Origin: Oscillospiraceae bacterium
GTDB lineage: Bacteria > Bacillota > Clostridia > Christensenellales > QALW01
Assembly: GCA_022009755.1 (NCBI GenBank)
Contig: CP091722.1
Coordinates: forward strand, 1,062,001 to 1,126,000
Direction of reading: 5' to 3'
Length of the DNA stretch: 64,000 nucleotides
Shown in pieces: positions 17,633 through 26,055 of this stretch. Numbering within the stretch: position 1 is the stretch's first letter; each line of letters opens with the position of its first letter. The translations under genes and the position numbers were made by a program. The notes under the pieces were generated by a model. The model worked only from the letters and a program-made list of their open reading frames with translations. It did no database searches and was not told the origin of the DNA.

Positions 17633-19464
17633 ACCTTTGCCTCTTCCCTTCTTGAAAGAATGGTCATGAATTCCTCGCCGGTTATGGTTTCCTTTTCATA
17701 AAGATAGCCCGCCAGCTCCTCCAGCTTTCCGCGGTTGTCCTTAAGCAGCTTGAGCGCCTTTTCGTGCTGCACCCTGACGGTTTGCACCACCTTGCGGTCT
17801 ACCTCCTTCTGCGTGTCGGCAGAGCAGGCAAGCGACGCGTCGCCGCCCAGATACTGGTTGTTCACGGTTTCCAGCGCCACCATATCAAATTCTTCCGTCA
17901 TGCCGTAACGGGTAATCATCGCCCTTGCCAGCTTAGTGGCCTGCTCAATATCGTTGGATGCCCCGGTGGTAATGCTGTTAAAGACCAGCTCCTCCGCCGC
18001 GCGTCCGCCCGTAAGAGTGGCAATTTTGTTTTCCAGCTCCTCCTTGGTCATAAGTACCTTGTCATTTTGCTCCACCTGCATGGTGTAGCCGAGCGCGCCC
18101 GAGGTGCGCGGAATTATGGTAATCTTCTGCACCGGCGCCGAATCGGTTTGCAGCGCCGCCACCAACGCGTGACCTATCTCGTGGTATGCCACCACCTTCT
18201 TTTCCGAATCGGTCATAATGGCGTTTTTCTTCTGGTATCCCGCAATTACCACCTCTATGCTTTCCTCCAGGTCCGCCTGCTCCACTACGGCGCGTCCGCT
18301 GCGCACCGCGCGCAGCGCCGCTTCGTTTACAATGTTTGCAAGCTCCGCTCCCGAGGTTCCGGCAGCCATACGGGCTATGGTGTGAAAATCCACATTGTCT
18401 GCAGCCTTTATCTTCTTTGCGTGCACCTTAAGTATCGCCTCACGCCCCGCAAGGTCCGGCAGCTCCACCGGTACGCGGCGATCAAAGCGTCCCGGACGGG
18501 TCAGCGCAGGATCCAGCGATTCCGGACGGTTGGTGGCAGCAAGGATTATAACGCCGTTGTTCCCCTCAAAGCCGTCCATCTCGGTAAGCAACTGGTTAAG
18601 GGTCTGCTCCCGCTCATCATTGCCTCCGAATTGCCCTTCGCGCTTTTTGCCTATTGCGTCAATTTCGTCAATAAAAACAATGCACGGCGCCTTTTCCTTT
18701 GCCTGACGGAACAGATCGCGCACCTTGGATGCCCCCATGCCCACAAACATCTCCACAAACTCAGAACCCGACATGGAGAAAAACGGCACGCCGGCCTCTC
18801 CTGCCACCGCCTTTGCAAGCATGGTCTTGCCGGTGCCCGGAGGGCCCACCAGCAGCACGCCCTTGGGCATTGAAGCTCCTATATCGGAATATTTCTTCGG
18901 GTTGTGCAGATAATCCACTATCTCGGCAAGGTTTTCCTTGGCCTCGTCCTCGCCGGCCACATCGGAAAAGCGTATGCCGTCGCTTGAGGGCACATATACC
19001 TTTGCGTTGCTTTTCCCAATTCCGAACGCCATGGCGTTCGGTCCGCCCTCCTGCGACATTATTTTCTTGGCCATATACTGCCCCAATGCCGCAAATATCA
19101 AAATCGGCAGTATAAAAGTCAGGAAAAAGCTCATCAACGGGGACATTCCCTTTTCTATATCCCGCGCAAACTCCGCACCGCAATCATACAGCCGCTGCGT
19201 AAGGGTCGCGTCCTCCATTTTTTTCCTGTTTTTGTATATTTTTCTTATTTTTCCTTATCGGTAAATACAATTTCGGAATCGCTCACCTCCACGCTGCCCA
19301 CATTCTTTTTCCTCTATCATTTTCATGAAGGTGCCGTAATCCACCTGAGTTACCCTTGCACTTGTCAAAAGCGGAGAAATCACCATGTTGAACACCAGGA
19401 TAACCAGCAACACAATACCGTAATAATAAATCAGCGGTTTTTTCGGCGATTTAACTTCTTTCAT
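17629..19464 (-). CDS. ftsH: ATP-dependent zinc metalloprotease FtsH, two frame breaks
   Basis: Membrane-bound AAA+ protease for quality control and regulated proteolysis. N-terminal helix IYYYGIVLLVILVFNMVI, periplasmic domain, second helix (FFLTFILPILIFAALG), AAA domain with Walker A GPPGTGKT, Walker B IVFIDEIDAIG, SRH with TNRPESLDPALTRPGRFDRR, and the zinc-protease motif HEIGH. The frame breaks at T5 (19306-19310) and T5 (19248-19252) in the periplasmic domain; correcting each by one base joins MIEEKNVGSVEVSDSEIVF to the main frame and gives about 611 residues, the normal size. FtsH is very widely conserved, so the breaks are probably not real. Confidence 0.93.
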
Positions 19465-19586
19465 ATTTCAGCTCCTTTTATCTGCAAGGCCCCGGCCATG
19501 CTGATCTTTTATTTTATATTATCACAAACAACAATTAAATTCAACACAAATACCGCACCGAAGCAGCCGCACGCCCCTTTAATTGC

Positions 19587-19611
19587 AAAAGCAGCCCTGC
19601 TCGGGCTGCAA
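19587..19611 (-). terminator. terminator of glyS
   Basis: Minus strand: GCAGCCC GAGCA GGGCTGC TTTTGC. Confidence 0.75.
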
Positions 19612-19636
19612 ATGCTTCTGTTTTGAAGTTCTCCTC

Positions 19637-21021
19637 TCAAAAGGCCATCTTCTCCTTAATAAAGGCCGGAACCTCCTCAATTTTAATGCGGATCTGCTCC
19701 ATCGTGTCGCGGTCGCGCACCGTGACCTCGCCGTTTTCCAGCGTATCAAAATCCACCGTTACGCAATACGGAATGCCCGCCTCATCGGCACGGCGATAGC
19801 GCTTTCCGATGGAACCCGCATCATCGTAATCCACCGGGAAATGCTTAGCCAACAGCTCGTATACCCTTCTTGCCTCCGGGCTGAGCTTGTTTCTGCAAGG
19901 GCAGCACGGAGCATTTGTAGGGCGCAAGTGCCGGATGCAGATGCAGCACCGTGCGCACATCGCCAGGGGGCTATTTCCTCCTCGTCATAGGCCTCGCACA
20001 GGAAGGCCAGCACCGCACGGTCGGCGCCCAGCGACGGCTCAATGCAGTAGGGTACATACCGCTCGTTTGTAACCGGATCCAGATATTCCATGCTCTCTCC
20101 GGAATGCTTTGCGTGCGTGCTCAGGTCGTAGTCCGTCCTGTCGGCAACGCCCCAAAGCTCGCCCCATCCGAAGGGGAACAGGAATTCAAAGTCCGTAGTC
20201 GCCTTGGAATAAAACGCCAGCTTCTCCGGGCTGTGGTCGCTCAGGCGCAGATGCTCCTCCTTCATTCCCAGAGAACGCAGCCAATTGCGGCAGAAGCTGC
20301 GCCAGTAATCAAACCATTGCAGGTCCTCCCCCGGCTTACAGAAGAATTCCAGCTCCATCTGCTCAAATTCGCGGGTACGGAAAGTAAAGTTTCCCGGCGT
20401 GATCTCATTGCGGAAGGATTTGCCTATCTGCGCAATACCGAAAGGCACCTTGCGTCTTGCCGAGCGCTGAACATTCTTGAAATTTACAAATATTCCCTGA
20501 GCGGTCTCCGGGCGAAGATATACCGTAGCAGTTGAATCCTCCGTTACGCCCTGAAAGGTCTTGAACATAAGGTTGAATTTGCGGATAGGCGTAAAATTCT
20601 TTTTTCCGCACACCGGGCAGACGATATCGTGGCTTGCGATGAATTCCTCCATCCTTGCCCCGTCCCAGCCGTCGCTGGATTCGTCCGTGCCCTGAGAAGC
20701 AAAGTAATCGTCAATTATCTTGTCCGCACGGAAGCGCGCCTTGCACTCCTTGCAGTCCATAAGCGGGTCGGAAAAACCGCCCACATGTCCCGAAGCCACC
20801 CACACCTGCGGATTCATAAGTATCGCGCAGTCCACCCCCACATTGTACGGGTTTTCCTGAACGAATTTCTGCCACCACGCCTTTTTAAGGTTGTTCTTCA
20901 GCTCCACGCCCAAAGGACCGTAGTCCCATGTGTTTGCAAGCCCGCCGTATATTTCGCTGCCCGCAAAAATAAAGCCTCTGTTCTTGCAAAGCGCAATAAT
21001 CTTTTCCATAGTCGCCTTCAT
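19637..21021 (-). CDS. glyS: glycyl-tRNA synthetase, single-chain class II type, two frame breaks
   Basis: Charges tRNA-Gly. Shows the Bacillota-type alpha2 GlyRS pattern: SEIYGGLANTWDYGPLG near residue 24, RPETAQGIFVNFKNV (motif 2 region), TPGNFTFRTREFEQMELEFF, and C-terminal anticodon-binding VDYDDAGSIGKRYRRADE. The ATG at 21021 (MKATMEKI) follows AGGTGAGGG and replaces a longer upstream reading. Breaks at G5 (19966-19970) and TTT (19890-19892); one base less in each yields EIAPGDVRTVLHLHPALAPYKCSVLPLQNKLSPEA as a continuous fit. Preceded by a T-box leader. Confidence 0.93.
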
Positions 21022-21061
21022 GCTTTTATCCCTCACCTGCTGATATTTTATTTGCACGGCC

Positions 21062-21290
21062 TCTCCTTGAAGCCGAAAAAAAACAAAAAGCCGTCCGCCA
21101 ACCAAGGGACGAAGCTATCGCTCCGCGGTTCCACCCTCGTTGACCGAACGGCCCGCTTTATTTCTTGCCCTTTACGATGCTGCCCTTCACCGTATGTCCG
21201 CAGCGGGCTTTCACTCTCCCCGTCTCGCTTTGTGCGTCCTTCAAAAGTACGGCTACTCCTTCATCAGGCATTACTATTGATTTATTGAAC
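21062..21290 (-). promoter_or_regulatory. T-box riboswitch (glycine) upstream of glyS
   Basis: On the minus strand the conserved T-box core AGGGTGGAACCGCGG lies at about 21122-21136, preceded by a long Stem I-like region and followed by a terminator helix and a T8 run (21074-21085). It senses uncharged tRNA; the neighbouring glyS gene points to glycine, and a GGC triplet in the 3' side of Stem I (AAGGGCAGC, near 21180) is a candidate specifier. Confidence 0.88.
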
Positions 21291-21451
21291 TAATTGTAGC
21301 AAATTAATGTAATTTGTCAAGCGGAAAATGCCGCCGCCCGATACTTACCCGTCCTTTATAAAAATGCGCAAATAAACAACAATGCGTAACACCGCCGACC
21401 CTTTATGCGTAGTATATACTGTACCACATAAAAGAAGGGAGAATTCATATT

Positions 21452-21640
21452 ATGTTTGGTTCCTGCGGAAATGATAATCTGCTCTGGCTGCTCCTTCTGT
21501 GGCAGCTGCTGGGCGGCAGCTGCGCAAACAGCAACGGCTGCTCCAATAACGCCTTCTGGCTGCTGCTGCTTCTGTCGCTGCTGGACGGCGATACCCAGAA
21601 CGGCTGCGGCTGCAATAACAACTGCGGCTGCAACAGCTGA
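21452..21640 (+). CDS. small Cys/Leu/Asn-rich protein, possibly spore-associated
   Basis: Sixty-two residues: two hydrophobic Leu/Trp-rich stretches separated by Cys/Asn/Gly turns and a CGCNNNCGCN tail (seven cysteines in all). ATG at 21452 follows GAAGGGA. Proteins of this composition are common in clostridial genomes and some are spore-coat or YjcZ-like, but homology cannot be shown here. It stands alone with its own terminator. Confidence 0.7.
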   Translation: MFGSCGNDNLLWLLLLWQLLGGSCANSNGCSNNAFWLLLLLSLLDGDTQNGCGCNNNCGCNS

Positions 21641-21665
21641 ACGCAGCAAAAACACCCTCATGCAG

Positions 21666-21698
21666 CGGCTCCCTAACGGGAGCCCTGTTTATTTTTTC
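21666..21698 (+). terminator. terminator of the small Cys-rich protein gene
   Basis: GGCTCCC TAAC GGGAGCC, then CTGTTTATTTTTT. Confidence 0.85.
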
Positions 21699-21744
21699 TT
21701 TCGAACCCGCCGCCGCGTTTCTTTTATGCGCCCCGCAAAACCGC

Positions 21745-21781
21745 TTTTATACGCCTTTTTTGCGCTTTTTATGCGCTTTTA
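21745..21781. repeat. phased T-tract array at the 3' end of ung
   Basis: T-runs begin at 21745, 21756, 21766 and 21777, spaced 10-11 bases apart with GCG/CGC-type spacers; the array abuts the ung stop codon at 21779. Confidence 0.6.
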
Positions 21782-22447
21782 TTCCAGCTCCCACGATATC
21801 TCCTTTTGCCCCGATGCCCTCAAAAGCTCGTTTGTTTTGGAAAAATGGCGGCATCCGAAAAAGCCGTTGTAAGCCGAAAGGGGCGAAGGATGCGCGCAGG
21901 CCAGCTTATAATGAATGGGATTGTCGATTATCTCGGCCTTTTTGCGGGCATGCGCTCCCCACAGCAGGAAAACCACCGGCGTCTGCTTGTCATTCAGCTT
22001 TCTTATAACCGCATCGGTAAAAATCTCCCAGCCCATCCCCTTGTGCGAGGCCGGCTGCCCCTGCCGCACGGTCAGCACCGTGTTCAGCAGCAGCACCCCC
22101 TGCCGCGCCCACGGCGTCAGCTCTCCGCTTGAAGGCACGGGCAGTCCCAAATCGTCATGCAGCTCTTTGAATATGTTCACAAGGGAGGGCGGCGGCGTCA
22201 CCCCGCGCTTTACGGAAAAGCAAAGTCCGTGCGCCTGTCCCGGTCCGTGATAGGGATCCTGCCCTATTATAACCGCACGCGTATCCGCAAAGGAGGTATA
22301 TTTCAGCGCATTGAATATATCATACATATCGGGATACACCCTGTAATGCGAATACTCCTGCTTCAGGAACTCCCTCAGCTTCAGATAATACTCCTTGGAA
22401 AACTCCTGCCCTATCAGCTCATCCCAATCGTTGCCTATATGTACCAT
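21779..22447 (-). CDS. ung: uracil-DNA glycosylase, family 1
   Basis: Removes uracil from DNA to start base-excision repair. The water-activating motif GQDPYHG is at residues 62-68 (Asp64), with the Leu-loop HPSPLSA near residue 187 and the PPPSLVNIFKEL motif. Start ATG at 22447 is chosen because AAAGGAGA lies 7 bases upstream; an in-frame start 33 bases earlier lacks a site. About 222 residues, family length. Complete. Confidence 0.95.
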   Translation of the reverse strand: MVHIGNDWDELIGQEFSKEYYLKLREFLKQEYSHYRVYPDMYDIFNALKYTSFADTRAVIIGQDPYHGPGQAHGLCFSVKRGVTPPPSLVNIFKELHDDLGLPVPSSGELTPWARQGVLLLNTVLTVRQGQPASHKGMGWEIFTDAVIRKLNDKQTPVVFLLWGAHARKKAEIIDNPIHYKLACAHPSPLSAYNGFFGCRHFSKTNELLRASGQKEISWELE

Positions 22448-22612
22448 GCCTTCTCCTTTTGGCGCACCTTTCTTTCGCACACTGCAATATTTTATATTTT
22501 ATTCTATAATATCCGCCCCCGCAGGTCAACCCCTTTAATTTTTAATTTTAATTAAAAAAACTCCGCTTTCGCTGGACAAAACCTGCCTGCGGCAGTATTA
22601 TATATACAAGCA

Positions 22613-22647
22613 ACGGTGCTTTTCTTGTGAAAGCGCCGCTTTTTTAT
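22613..22647 (+). terminator. hairpin with T-run in the leader of the amidotransferase gene
   Basis: GGTGCTTT TCTTGTG AAAGCGCC stem, then GCTTTTTTATT, only 34 bases before the ribosome site at 22681 and close behind a TATTATATATA box (22597-22607). Could be a terminator of nothing obvious, or an attenuator. Confidence 0.5.
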
Positions 22648-22695
22648 TATATCCCGTTTATTCCCGTTTATTTTATCCGAAAGGAGATTTTTTAT

Positions 22696-23430
22696 ATGCT
22701 TCCCGTTATAGGAATCACCCCGCTTTGGGATGAAAAGCTCTCCAGCCTCTGGATGCTCCCCGGCTATGCAGACGACATAACCGCCTGCGGAGGTCTGCCC
22801 GTCATTCTGCCCCTGACAAGCGATAAACGGCTCATAAACCGCCTTTTTTCCATGTGCGATGCAATACTGCTCACCGGCGGACAGGATGTCTCGCCCCTTC
22901 TCTACGGGCAGCAGCCGCGCCCCGGCACGGAAACCTGCCCCCTGCGTGACGCTCAGGACAGTCTGCTGCTTGAGCTTGCCCTGGCTCAGGATAAGCCTCT
23001 CCTTGGCATATGCCGCGGCCTTCAGCTTATGAATGTCTTTCTCGGGGGCACTCTCTGGCAGGACCTTCCAACCGAACTTCCGGGAACAGCGCACAAAATG
23101 CTGCCGCCCTATGACCGCACCGCCCACAGCGTAAGCCTCGTCCCCGGCTCTCCTCTTGCCCGGCTCACCGGACAGTCCGTTTTTCAGGTAAACAGCTGCC
23201 ACCATCAGGGTATACGCCGCCTTTCCCGGCAGCTTTCTCCCATGGCAATATCGCCTGACGGTCTCACCGAAGCCGTGTATATGCCGCACCGGCGCTTCAT
23301 ACAGGCGGTGCAGTGGCATCCGGAATTTCTCTTTGAAAAAGATCCCTTCAGCCGGCTGCTGCTGGATTCCTTTGTAAAGGCCGCCGCCCGCTTCAGAGCC
23401 GATGCCGACGCGCAGCGCGGCACGCCGTAA
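22696..23430 (+). CDS. class I glutamine amidotransferase-like hydrolase (peptidase C26, PuuD/gamma-glutamyl-GABA hydrolase type)
   Basis: Cytosolic hydrolase of gamma-glutamyl amides. Catalytic Cys in LGICRGLQLMNV (near residue 103), His and Glu in VQWHPEFLFE near the C-terminus, and the ILLTGGQDVSPLLYG oxyanion region. AAGGAGA at 22681 sets the ATG at 22696. The 244-residue length suits the family. Polyamine catabolism is one known role; no putrescine genes are nearby, so the natural substrate is open. Confidence 0.85.
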   Translation: MLPVIGITPLWDEKLSSLWMLPGYADDITACGGLPVILPLTSDKRLINRLFSMCDAILLTGGQDVSPLLYGQQPRPGTETCPLRDAQDSLLLELALAQDKPLLGICRGLQLMNVFLGGTLWQDLPTELPGTAHKMLPPYDRTAHSVSLVPGSPLARLTGQSVFQVNSCHHQGIRRLSRQLSPMAISPDGLTEAVYMPHRRFIQAVQWHPEFLFEKDPFSRLLLDSFVKAAARFRADADAQRGTP

Positions 23431-23476
23431 GGCGCGGCGCGTTTTCCCCTTCCGCCCTTTAACAGTGCGGAATATA

Positions 23477-23505
23477 AAAAACCGTCCCCGCGGGGACGGT
23501 TTTGC
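23477..23505 (-). terminator. terminator of the rpsF-ssb-rpsR operon
   Basis: AACCGTCCCC GC GGGGACGGTT; on the minus strand followed by T-rich TTTTTATA. Confidence 0.85.
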
Positions 23506-23529
23506 TCAATTGCTTCAGGCAGCGCCCTA

Positions 23530-23781
23530 TCAGTCAGCGCTGTAGGGAAGAAGAGCCATAACTCTTGCACGCTTGATGGCAGTGGCCAGCTCTCTCTGAT
23601 GCTTGGCGCAGGTGCCGGTCATACGGCGGGGCATAATCTTGCCGCGCTCGGATACAAAGCGGCGAAGCTTTGCAGCGTCCTTGTAGTCTATGCTCTCAAC
23701 CTTATCGGCGCAGAACTGGCAAACCTTTCTGCGGGGCTTGCGGCCGGTTCTGGGCTTTCTGGTATATTCCTTCTCAGACAT
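23530..23781 (-). CDS. rpsR: 30S ribosomal protein S18
   Basis: 83 residues with the conserved core IDYKDAAKLRRFVSERGKIMPRRMTGTCAKHQRELATAIKRARVMALLPY. A CQFC pair plus a later Cys make this the zinc-binding form of S18. Last gene of the classic rpsF-ssb-rpsR operon; AAGGAGG precedes the start. Confidence 0.96.
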   Translation of the reverse strand: MSEKEYTRKPRTGRKPRRKVCQFCADKVESIDYKDAAKLRRFVSERGKIMPRRMTGTCAKHQRELATAIKRARVMALLPYSAD

Positions 23782-23804
23782 ATCATTATCCTCCTTAGTT
23801 CAGA

Positions 23805-24254
23805 TTAAAACGGGAGCTCATCGCTGTCCACGGGCTGAACGCCCTCGGTATAGCCGCCCGACGCCGGAGCGTCAAAGCTGTGCGCCGGATGAGCCTCCGG
23901 AGGCATTGCGTTTGAACGGGTTTCTCCCGACGCAGAAGAAAGGAACTCCACCTCGTCCGCCACCACCTCGGTGATGTAGCGCTTTGTGCCGTCCTGCGCG
24001 TCATAGCTGCGGTTCTGCAAGGAACCCACTATGCCCACCTTCCTGCCCTTGGCAAGATACTTTGCGCAGTTGTCAGCCTGATTGCGCCAAACAACGATAT
24101 TGAAGAAATCCGCGTCTCTTGCTCCCTGTGCCTGAGCGTCGCGGCTTACGCGCCTGTTTACCGCTACGGTAAAGGTGCATACCGATATACCGCTGGCCGT
24201 AGCTCTAAGCTCCGGATCTTTTGTAAGATTACCTACTAAAATAACCCTGTTCAT
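23805..24254 (-). CDS. ssb: single-stranded DNA-binding protein
   Basis: N-terminal OB fold (MNRVILVGNLTKDPELR, VWRNQADNCAKYLAKGRKVGIVGSLQNRSYDAQDG) and a flexible tail ending in DELPF, the acidic tip that recruits partners. 149 residues. Lies between rpsF (19 bases upstream) and rpsR. Confidence 0.96.
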   Translation of the reverse strand: MNRVILVGNLTKDPELRATASGISVCTFTVAVNRRVSRDAQAQGARDADFFNIVVWRNQADNCAKYLAKGRKVGIVGSLQNRSYDAQDGTKRYITEVVADEVEFLSSASGETRSNAMPPEAHPAHSFDAPASGGYTEGVQPVDSDELPF

Positions 24255-24273
24255 CGCGTCTACTTCCTTTCGC

Positions 24274-24561
24274 TTATGCTTCCTTCTTGATTACGATATA
24301 GCGCATTACATTCTCGTTGATGCGGAAATTTCTTTCCAGCTCTGCGGGAAGAGTGGCTTCAGCCTCGAAATTGACCAATACATAATAGCCCTCGGCAATG
24401 TAGTTGATCTCGTAGGCCAGCTTCTTCATACCCAGCTCCTCAACGGACTCAACCTGACCGCCGTTGCCCGTGATAACCTGGGAAAACTTCTCTATAAGAG
24501 CGGTTCTCGCCTCAGCCTCCACGGTGGGCTTAATGATATACATGGCTTCATACTTGAACAT
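24274..24561 (-). CDS. rpsF: 30S ribosomal protein S6
   Basis: 95 residues starting MFKYEAMYIIKPTVEAEAR, with KLAYEINYIAEGYYVLVNFEA and NENVMRYIVIKKEA typical of S6. Strong AAGGAGGTGA ribosome site. First gene of the operon. Confidence 0.95.
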   Translation of the reverse strand: MFKYEAMYIIKPTVEAEARTALIEKFSQVITGNGGQVESVEELGMKKLAYEINYIAEGYYVLVNFEAEATLPAELERNFRINENVMRYIVIKKEA

Positions 24562-24567
24562 TTATTT

Positions 24568-24626
24568 CACCTCCTTATGGTCTGTGGCTCCTGCATAAAA
24601 GCAGGGGCAAGGAATATCGGCAGATT
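24568..24626 (-). promoter_or_regulatory. candidate S6:S18 autoregulatory leader
   Basis: On the minus strand the rpsF leader reads TCTGCCG … a stable CCTGC/GCAGG hairpin … CCACAGA. A TCTG/CAGA helix next to an unpaired CCG and capped by a hairpin resembles the known S6:S18-binding leader motif. Assigned by eye only. Confidence 0.5.
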
Positions 24627-24655
24627 ATTCTAACATATTGCCCGCTAAAATGCAA
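24627..24655 (-). promoter_or_regulatory. promoter of rpsF-ssb-rpsR
   Basis: Minus strand TTGCAT (24650-24655), 17-base spacer, TAGAAT (24627-24632). Confidence 0.6.
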
Positions 24656-24799
24656 GCAATAATTTCAACTTTTGCTTTCTCTCTGCCGCTCATTTATGCA
24701 AAACGGCCGGAATCAGCATCCCGACCGCCCTGCGGGCATCGCCGCGCGTGCCTTTTTTTATCGGCTGCGCCCGCGCCCTTTTTTTCTTAAAAAGCATTT

Positions 24800-25063
24800 T
24801 TATTTCTTCTTTATAAAGCCGAACAGACCCTTCTTCATTTCAAAGGGGCCGCTTTCTATGCCCTTAAGCTCATAGCCCGTCTGCGCTACCACCTTGGCAA
24901 GCTCGTCCCTGTCCAGCTCCTCCTCCGATATTATCTCGGTCTCTCCCTTTGCGCAGGAGGAGGCTACCTTCTTCACCCTGAAAGCGTTGCGCACCGCCTC
25001 GTTCATATGCGCCTCGCACATTCCGCAGGCCATTCCTTCTATTTTAAGCACAGTTTTAACCAT
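24800..25063 (-). CDS. heavy-metal-associated (HMA) domain protein
   Basis: 87 residues: a ferredoxin-like HMA domain with the metal-binding GMACGMCEAHMNEAV motif (CxxC) near residue 10, and a short basic tail (FGFIKKK). CopZ-like copper/heavy-metal chaperone is the closest functional idea. It is followed upstream by a metal-type regulator and the iron uptake block, so a metal-homeostasis context is clear though the metal is not. Confidence 0.8.
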   Translation of the reverse strand: MVKTVLKIEGMACGMCEAHMNEAVRNAFRVKKVASSCAKGETEIISEEELDRDELAKVVAQTGYELKGIESGPFEMKKGLFGFIKKK

Positions 25064-25266
25064 ATTCTTTTCCTCGCTTTTCCTTTTAAGCTTACGGTCT
25101 CACCCCTCGCCGCTCCTTCACGGTATTCCCGGGGCCGCAGTAATTATGCTCGCTTTTGCGCTCATTATTCAGCCGCAGTTTTATTATACCACCTTCCTGC
25201 GGCATCTGCACATCTTTTTGCGCTAACCGGGCGTTTTCCTTCGCATTTTGTGCATATTTCGTTTGC

Positions 25267-25644
25267 CTAAGCCATGCACGCCTCCGGGCAGAAGCTCTCA
25301 AGGCTTTCCGTGCTCAGCTCCGCAAGCATCCCCAGCAGCACCGGGCTCAGGTCCTCCTGTTTGGGAAAACACGCTCTCATCATCTTCTCCAGCTTGTCGT
25401 AATACCGCCTGTACCGCATCGCCGTTTCTCTCCCCTTCGGAGTCAGATATGCTGCGGAAAAGGCATCGCGGCGTATAAGCCCCATCTCCGAAAAGGCATC
25501 CATCATATTATGCACACTGGGCTTGCTTATCTTAAGCGCCGCCGCAACATCCACGCAGCGCGCGCCCCTGCCCGCACTGTCCAGCTCCATAACCGCAAAC
25601 AGATACTTTATATGGGTCGCCGTCAGCCTTTTTCCGTTATCCAT
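25267..25644 (-). CDS. DtxR/MntR-like metal-dependent transcriptional regulator
   Basis: 125 residues. The N-terminal winged helix (ATHIKYLFAVMELDSAGRGARCVDVAAALKISKPSVHNMM) matches the DtxR/IdeR/MntR layout, followed by GLIRRDAFSAAYLTPKGRE and a helical dimerisation region with candidate metal ligands (Cys at FCPEAC, Glu, His). Placed at the downstream end of the feo block, it is the best candidate for binding the three TTAGC-GCTAA palindromes around feo genes. MarR family is an alternative. Confidence 0.7.
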   Translation of the reverse strand: MDNGKRLTATHIKYLFAVMELDSAGRGARCVDVAAALKISKPSVHNMMDAFSEMGLIRRDAFSAAYLTPKGRETAMRYRRYYDKLEKMMRACFPKQEDLSPVLLGMLAELSTESLESFCPEACMA

Positions 25645-25721
25645 TGCTTGCTCCTTTATACTTTATAAAAGAAACGGGGAGCGGATCCGCCGTTCCCCGT
25701 TTCTAAAACAGAACCGTTTTA

Positions 25722-25952
25722 TTATTCTTTGTTATTTGCATCGTGGGAAGCAGATCGGTCATGCCCGCTGCTTTGCGCCTTTTCAGCGTTGTGGCAGGAG
25801 CCCGCCATCGCACAGTGCGCACAATTGCAGCCGCAGGAGGCTTTGCCCTTCCTTTTATCCCGTACCACGGTATAAACAGCAGCCGCTATTATGCCCGCCA
25901 GCACCAGTATTACAAATAACGCCCAGATGTTATCCGCTATCCATTGAAACAT
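25722..25952 (-). CDS. FeoB-associated Cys-rich membrane protein
   Basis: 76 residues: N-terminal helix (NIWALFVILVLAGIIAAAVYTVV), a basic hinge, and a CGCNCAHCAMAGSC cluster, the FeoB-associated pattern. The start at 25952 is chosen from GGGAGAGAGG upstream and the helix position; a longer reading adds only a low-complexity basic stretch. Lies directly downstream of feoB and probably assists ferrous iron transport. Confidence 0.8.
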   Translation of the reverse strand: MFQWIADNIWALFVILVLAGIIAAAVYTVVRDKRKGKASCGCNCAHCAMAGSCHNAEKAQSSGHDRSASHDANNKE

Positions 25953-26055
25953 AAACCTCTCTCCCTTCCCTTTTCCGTGTCCCGCCCGCTTTCCGCAGCC
26001 TTCACCGCCGCAGGACGCGTATGCCGGGCGCGTTTTCATTTATCTGTTTATATGC

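Noticed and set aside
25722..26039. Longer 105-residue version of the FeoB-associated protein.
   Set aside because: The added N-terminus is low-complexity, and the ribosome site and membrane helix favour the shorter start.
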